This document shows, in pieces, positions 5,784 through 8,351 of a DNA stretch of 8,351 nt. The notes under the pieces are model-generated. The model saw only the letters and a list, made by a program, of their open reading frames with translations. It was not told the DNA's origin and ran no database searches. Every line of letters begins with the position of its first letter. The stretch's first letter is position 1. Made by a program: the position numbers and the translations under genes. The stretch is from Bacillota bacterium. GTDB lineage: Bacteria > Bacillota > Sulfobacillia > RBS10-35. The stretch covers positions 1-8,351 of the forward strand of contig JASBVX010000048.1 of the NCBI GenBank assembly GCA_029960865.1. Reading direction: 5' to 3'.

Positions 5784-6251
5784 GTGAGTCTCGATGTGGC
5801 GGTACTGGTGGGAAGCCCCCGCGACCTGGAAAAGCTCCAGCCTCTGGAAGAGGTCTTTCAGCGCTACGGCATCCGGTACTGGATGAAGGTTGCCTCCGCC
5901 CACCGCAGCCCCCAGAAAGTCGTGGCCCTGGTGCAAAAGGCGGAAGAAGAAGGAGCAGGCCTCCTGGTGGCGGCTGCCGGTCTGGCCGCCTACCTGCCGG
6001 GGGTGGTGGCCTCGCGGACGGTTCTTCCCGTCATCGGCCTCCCCCTGGCGGCCGGATCCCTGGGGGGGCTCGATGCCCTTCTCTCGGTGGTCCAGATGCC
6101 AAGGGGTGTCCCTGTGGCCACGGTGGCCATCGACCAAGCGGTCAATGCGGCCCTTTTGGCCGCGGAGATCCTTTCCTTGCGGAATCCCTCGCTGAAAGAA
6201 AAACTCCTGGCGGAGCGCCGCCTTTGGGAAGAGGAGGGGGCAAAGGGATGA
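5784..6251 (+). CDS. purE: 5-(carboxyamino)imidazole ribonucleotide mutase, divergent (PurE)
   Basis: PurE interconverts N5-CAIR and CAIR in de novo purine synthesis in the cytoplasm. This protein has 155 residues (family about 160). Visible features: a Rossmann-like start VAVLVGSPRD (5-14) in place of the usual GSxSD, the catalytic-histidine motif SAHRSP (38-43, His40), AAAGLAAYLPG at 64-73, LPVIGLPL at 81-88, and LDALLSVVQMPRGVPVATVAI at 96-116. These place it in class I (the mutase type paired with PurK in most bacteria) and not the animal-type carboxylase. Oddities: Tyr70 stands where AHLPG has His, and the loop after VATVAI reads DQAVNAALLA, about two residues shorter than the usual GxAGAxNA. 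The mutase may thus be atypical though the core is kept. purK is not in view. The stop overlaps purC as ATGA (6248-6251). Confidence 0.88.
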   Translation: MSLDVAVLVGSPRDLEKLQPLEEVFQRYGIRYWMKVASAHRSPQKVVALVQKAEEEGAGLLVAAAGLAAYLPGVVASRTVLPVIGLPLAAGSLGGLDALLSVVQMPRGVPVATVAIDQAVNAALLAAEILSLRNPSLKEKLLAERRLWEEEGAKG

Positions 6252-6967
6252 TCCTGCAAAAGCTGGATCTTTTGCACCGGGGGAAAGCCAAGGATGTCTA
6301 TCGCACCGAGGACGACGATCTCCTCTGCATTCACTTCCGGGACGATCTCACCGCCGGGGACGGCACCCGCAAGGGATCAGAAGAGGGAAAAGGTCGGGCC
6401 GCCGGCCTCATCTCCGCCTACCTCTTCCGTTATCTCTCGGATCACGGGATCCCCACCCACCAGGTGGAGGTGATGGGCCCCCAGGATATCTTGGTAAAAA
6501 GCCTTTCCATGGTTCCCGTGGAAGTGGTGGTGCGCCAGGTGGCGGCCGGTTCTCTGGTGAAGCGCCTGGGCCTTCCTGCCGGCCAGGTCCTGCCTCGGCC
6601 TTTGGTGGAGTGGTACTACAAGCGGGATGATCTGGGGGATCCCCTTCTTGCGGAAGAGCATGTCCGCCTTTTGCATCTTCTCACCGACGAGGAGATGGCC
6701 CAGATCCGTTCCCTGGCCCTTGGCATCTTCCGCCTTCTTTCCCAGCGCTTTAAAGAAGCGAACCTTCTCCTGGTGGATATGAAGCTGGAGTTCGGCCGTC
6801 ACCCCAAGGAAGGGTTCCTCCTGGCCGATGAAGTGTCCCCCGATACCTGCCGCCTCTGGGATGAGGAAACGGGATCTTCCCTGGATAAGGATCTCTTTCG
6901 CCAGGGGAAAGCCCCCATCGTACCTGCCTACAGGGAAGTCCTCCATCGCCTGGGTCTGGAGGAGTAG
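6248..6967 (+). CDS. purC: Phosphoribosylaminoimidazole-succinocarboxamide synthase (SAICAR synthetase)
   Basis: ATP-dependent ligase joining CAIR and aspartate to give SAICAR, the step after PurE. It has 239 residues, the usual bacterial length (about 235-245). Motifs in order: RGKAKDVY (11-18) and DDLTAGDGTRKG (32-43) for nucleotide binding; the first family signature SMVPVEVVVRQVAAGSLVKR (87-106); EWYYKRDDLGDP (121-132); the second signature LVDMKLEFG (175-183); and DEVSPDTCRLWD (194-205) followed by SLDKDLFRQG. All key positions look canonical. ATG 6248 overlaps the purE stop and has AGGAGG (6232-6237) about 10 bases upstream. An in-frame TTG at 6224 would add eight residues inside purE and is less likely. 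purL starts three bases after the stop, so all three purine genes are probably co-transcribed. Confidence 0.95.
   Translation: MILQKLDLLHRGKAKDVYRTEDDDLLCIHFRDDLTAGDGTRKGSEEGKGRAAGLISAYLFRYLSDHGIPTHQVEVMGPQDILVKSLSMVPVEVVVRQVAAGSLVKRLGLPAGQVLPRPLVEWYYKRDDLGDPLLAEEHVRLLHLLTDEEMAQIRSLALGIFRLLSQRFKEANLLLVDMKLEFGRHPKEGFLLADEVSPDTCRLWDEETGSSLDKDLFRQGKAPIVPAYREVLHRLGLEE
6958..6964 (+). promoter_or_regulatory. Ribosome binding site of purL inside the end of purC
   Basis: GGAGGAG, which encodes the last Glu-Glu of PurC, ends 6 bases before TTG 6971 and 9 before GTG 6974. It cannot separate the two starts but rules out an ATG start, since none exists nearby in frame. Confidence 0.55.
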
Positions 6968-6970
6968 ACC

Positions 6971-8351
6971 TTGGTGGAGACCCTGGCGGAAGAGCTCTTG
7001 CAGCGGCCCCTCAAACCTTTGGAAAGAGCCCTCTTGGAGGTGGTCTGGTCGGAGCACTGCAGTTACCGACAGAGCCGGGATCGGCTCCGCCTCTTCCCTA
7101 CCCAGGGACCCCAAGTCCGGGTGGGCCCCGGAGAAGGGGCGGGAGCTGTGGCCTGGGAAGGGCCCCTTTCCCTGGCCTTTCGTTTGGAAAGCCACAACCA
7201 CCCCAGCGCCTCCGCTCCCTGGGAAGGAGCCGCCACAGGGGCCGGAGGGATCCTTAGGGATCTGGTGAGCATCGGGGCCCGCCCCCTCTTTTTGGGCGCC
7301 GCCCTCTCTCTCCCGCCTTTTCCCTCCCCCCTTGAGGAAGGCATCCGGGAAGGACTCTCCCATTACGCCCGCCAGCTGAACCTCCCGGTTCCCCTCCTCA
7401 CCGTTCAAAGGTCCAAAGCCTTTGCGGAAAAGCCCCTGGTGAACGTCCTGGCGGTGGGTGTCCGCCATGAGGAAAAGGCCCTTTCCGCCCGGGGCGCCTA
7501 CCCCGGGGCCCGCCTTCTCCTGGTGGGAAAGGAGGTCGACGGCCTGGGGCTGGGGGCAGCGGCGGCCGCCTCGCGGGCGGGAGAGCCTTTTGCCGCTTCG
7601 GTCCCCTCCTCTGATCCCCTCCTGGGGCAACAGGTCCTGCGCTTGACCCTGGATCTGGGGGAAAGAGGCCTTCTCCTGGCCCTGCAGGATCTTGGGGCGG
7701 GAGGCCTTGGGGGAGCGGCATGGGAGCTGGCTCTGAAAAACGGGTGCGGCGTCTCATTGGACCTGGAGAAGGTCCCCGCCGTTCCCCAGGCCCGGGATCC
7801 TTTTTCCCTCCTTCTGGCGGAAACCCAGGAACGGATGCTCTATGCCGTGGCTCCGGAAATAAGGGAGGACGTTTTGGATCTGGCGCGGCAGGCGGGGCTG
7901 CCGGCCGCCGATGTGGGAGCCTTCACTTCCGATCCCATCTTTCTGGCGCTTTGGGAAGGCGAAGCCCTAGCCGCCCTCGCCCTTCCCCCCTTGCGGGAGG
8001 GGCCGCCGCCCCGGCTCTGGCCGGCCTGCGAAGAAACGATCGCTCTTTCCCGGAGGGAGCGGACTTTCTTCTTTTCCCCCCACCCCTTCACCATAGGGGA
8101 AACCGGGGGAGCCGCCCTTTTGGTGCAAGGAGAACATCACCTGAAAAGGGAGCCCTTGGGGGAAACGTTCTTTCTCCTGGTGACGGCGGCCCTTTCCCTG
8201 GCCCTGGGCGGCTTTGCGCCCTGGGGCATCAGCAATAGCCTCAATCTGGGGGACATGGAGGAGGGCTCCACGCAAAGGGCTTTCCTCTCTGTGACGGAGG
8301 GGATCGCCCGGGGGGGCCGCCTCCTGGGCCTCCCGGTGGTGAGCGGAAACG
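6971..8351 (+). CDS. purL: FGAM synthase subunit PurL, divergent; 3' end beyond the window
   Basis: Large subunit of phosphoribosylformylglycinamidine synthase, which uses ATP and ammonia from glutamine to turn FGAR into FGAM. 460 codons are open to the window end with no stop. Clear PurL motifs: VVWSEHCSYRQSR (24-36, with the catalytic-histidine motif), GPGEGAGAV (52-60), LESHNHPS (72-79), GAATGAGGILRDLVSIGARP (86-105), ALQDLGAGGLGGAAWEL (237-253) and ETQERMLYAV (284-293). After that similarity is thin: the usual VGGEVxF stretch is missing near 139-150, and the expected TDCNxRYxYLDP region is absent from about 366-400, leaving SNSLNLGD (421-428) and VVSGN (456-460) as likely remnants. The protein seems roughly 100 residues short to this point. 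Either TTG 6971 or GTG 6974 may start it (GGAGGAG at 6958-6964). A working but reduced PurL is likelier than decay, since the frame is clean. purS and purQ are not between purC and purL. Confidence 0.88.
   Translation, partial: MVETLAEELLQRPLKPLERALLEVVWSEHCSYRQSRDRLRLFPTQGPQVRVGPGEGAGAVAWEGPLSLAFRLESHNHPSASAPWEGAATGAGGILRDLVSIGARPLFLGAALSLPPFPSPLEEGIREGLSHYARQLNLPVPLLTVQRSKAFAEKPLVNVLAVGVRHEEKALSARGAYPGARLLLVGKEVDGLGLGAAAAASRAGEPFAASVPSSDPLLGQQVLRLTLDLGERGLLLALQDLGAGGLGGAAWELALKNGCGVSLDLEKVPAVPQARDPFSLLLAETQERMLYAVAPEIREDVLDLARQAGLPAADVGAFTSDPIFLALWEGEALAALALPPLREGPPPRLWPACEETIALSRRERTFFFSPHPFTIGETGGAALLVQGEHHLKREPLGETFFLLVTAALSLALGGFAPWGISNSLNLGDMEEGSTQRAFLSVTEGIARGGRLLGLPVVSGN

Noticed and set aside
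6377..7630. A 417-codon open frame on the minus strand across purC and purL
   Set aside because: It is fully antisense to two recognisable purine genes, and its translation is low-complexity, rich in Gly, Gln, His and Pro, with no domain or ribosome site. It is a by-product of the GC-rich codon bias.

Overview
The window is GC-rich (roughly 60% or more by eye), about 95% coding, and contains only bacterial protein genes. No rRNA, tRNA, CRISPR array or insertion sequence is visible. Several signs point to a high-GC, possibly thermophilic or moderately thermophilic member of the Bacillota (the Thermaerobacter / Symbiobacterium / Limnochorda type of lineage): strong AGGAGG ribosome binding sites, frequent GTG or TTG starts, an Asp23/Gls24-domain protein, and a secreted SleB-type wall hydrolase carrying a copper-amine-oxidase-like N-terminal domain. 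The taxonomic placement is inference from gene content only.

Left block, + strand, 50-3885: thioredoxin, a cytoplasmic TPR-repeat protein that overlaps it by ATGA, hemL (glutamate-1-semialdehyde aminomutase, tetrapyrrole synthesis), and a two-domain protein joining an N-terminal P-loop to a C-terminal Asp23/Gls24 domain. Spacings are -4, 20 and 4 bases, so this reads as one transcription unit. The thioredoxin/TPR pair looks like a two-gene version of the thioredoxin-TPR fusion CnoX/YbbN.

Middle, - strand, 3787-4668: a secreted SleB-family cell wall hydrolase. Its last 33 codons, including the stop, are antisense to the end of the P-loop/Asp23 gene, a 99-base convergent overlap. A short divergent spacer separates it from a compact Na+/phosphate cotransporter-family membrane protein (+ strand, about 4802-5710, non-ATG start, no PhoU domain).

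Right block, + strand, 5784 to the window end: a purine biosynthesis cluster, purE-purC-purL, packed with ATGA overlap or 3-base spacing behind an AT-rich leader that holds a plausible promoter. purL runs off the window and shows 460 codons. PurC is canonical. PurE and especially PurL are divergent: PurE has Tyr where AHLPG has His and a shortened loop, while PurL has lost the GGE region and the TDCN region but keeps its N-terminal motifs. No purS or purQ lies between purC and purL.

The items most worth a second look are the P-loop/Asp23 fusion with its overprinted tail, the degenerate PurL, and the split thioredoxin/TPR pair. All other genes look ordinary.
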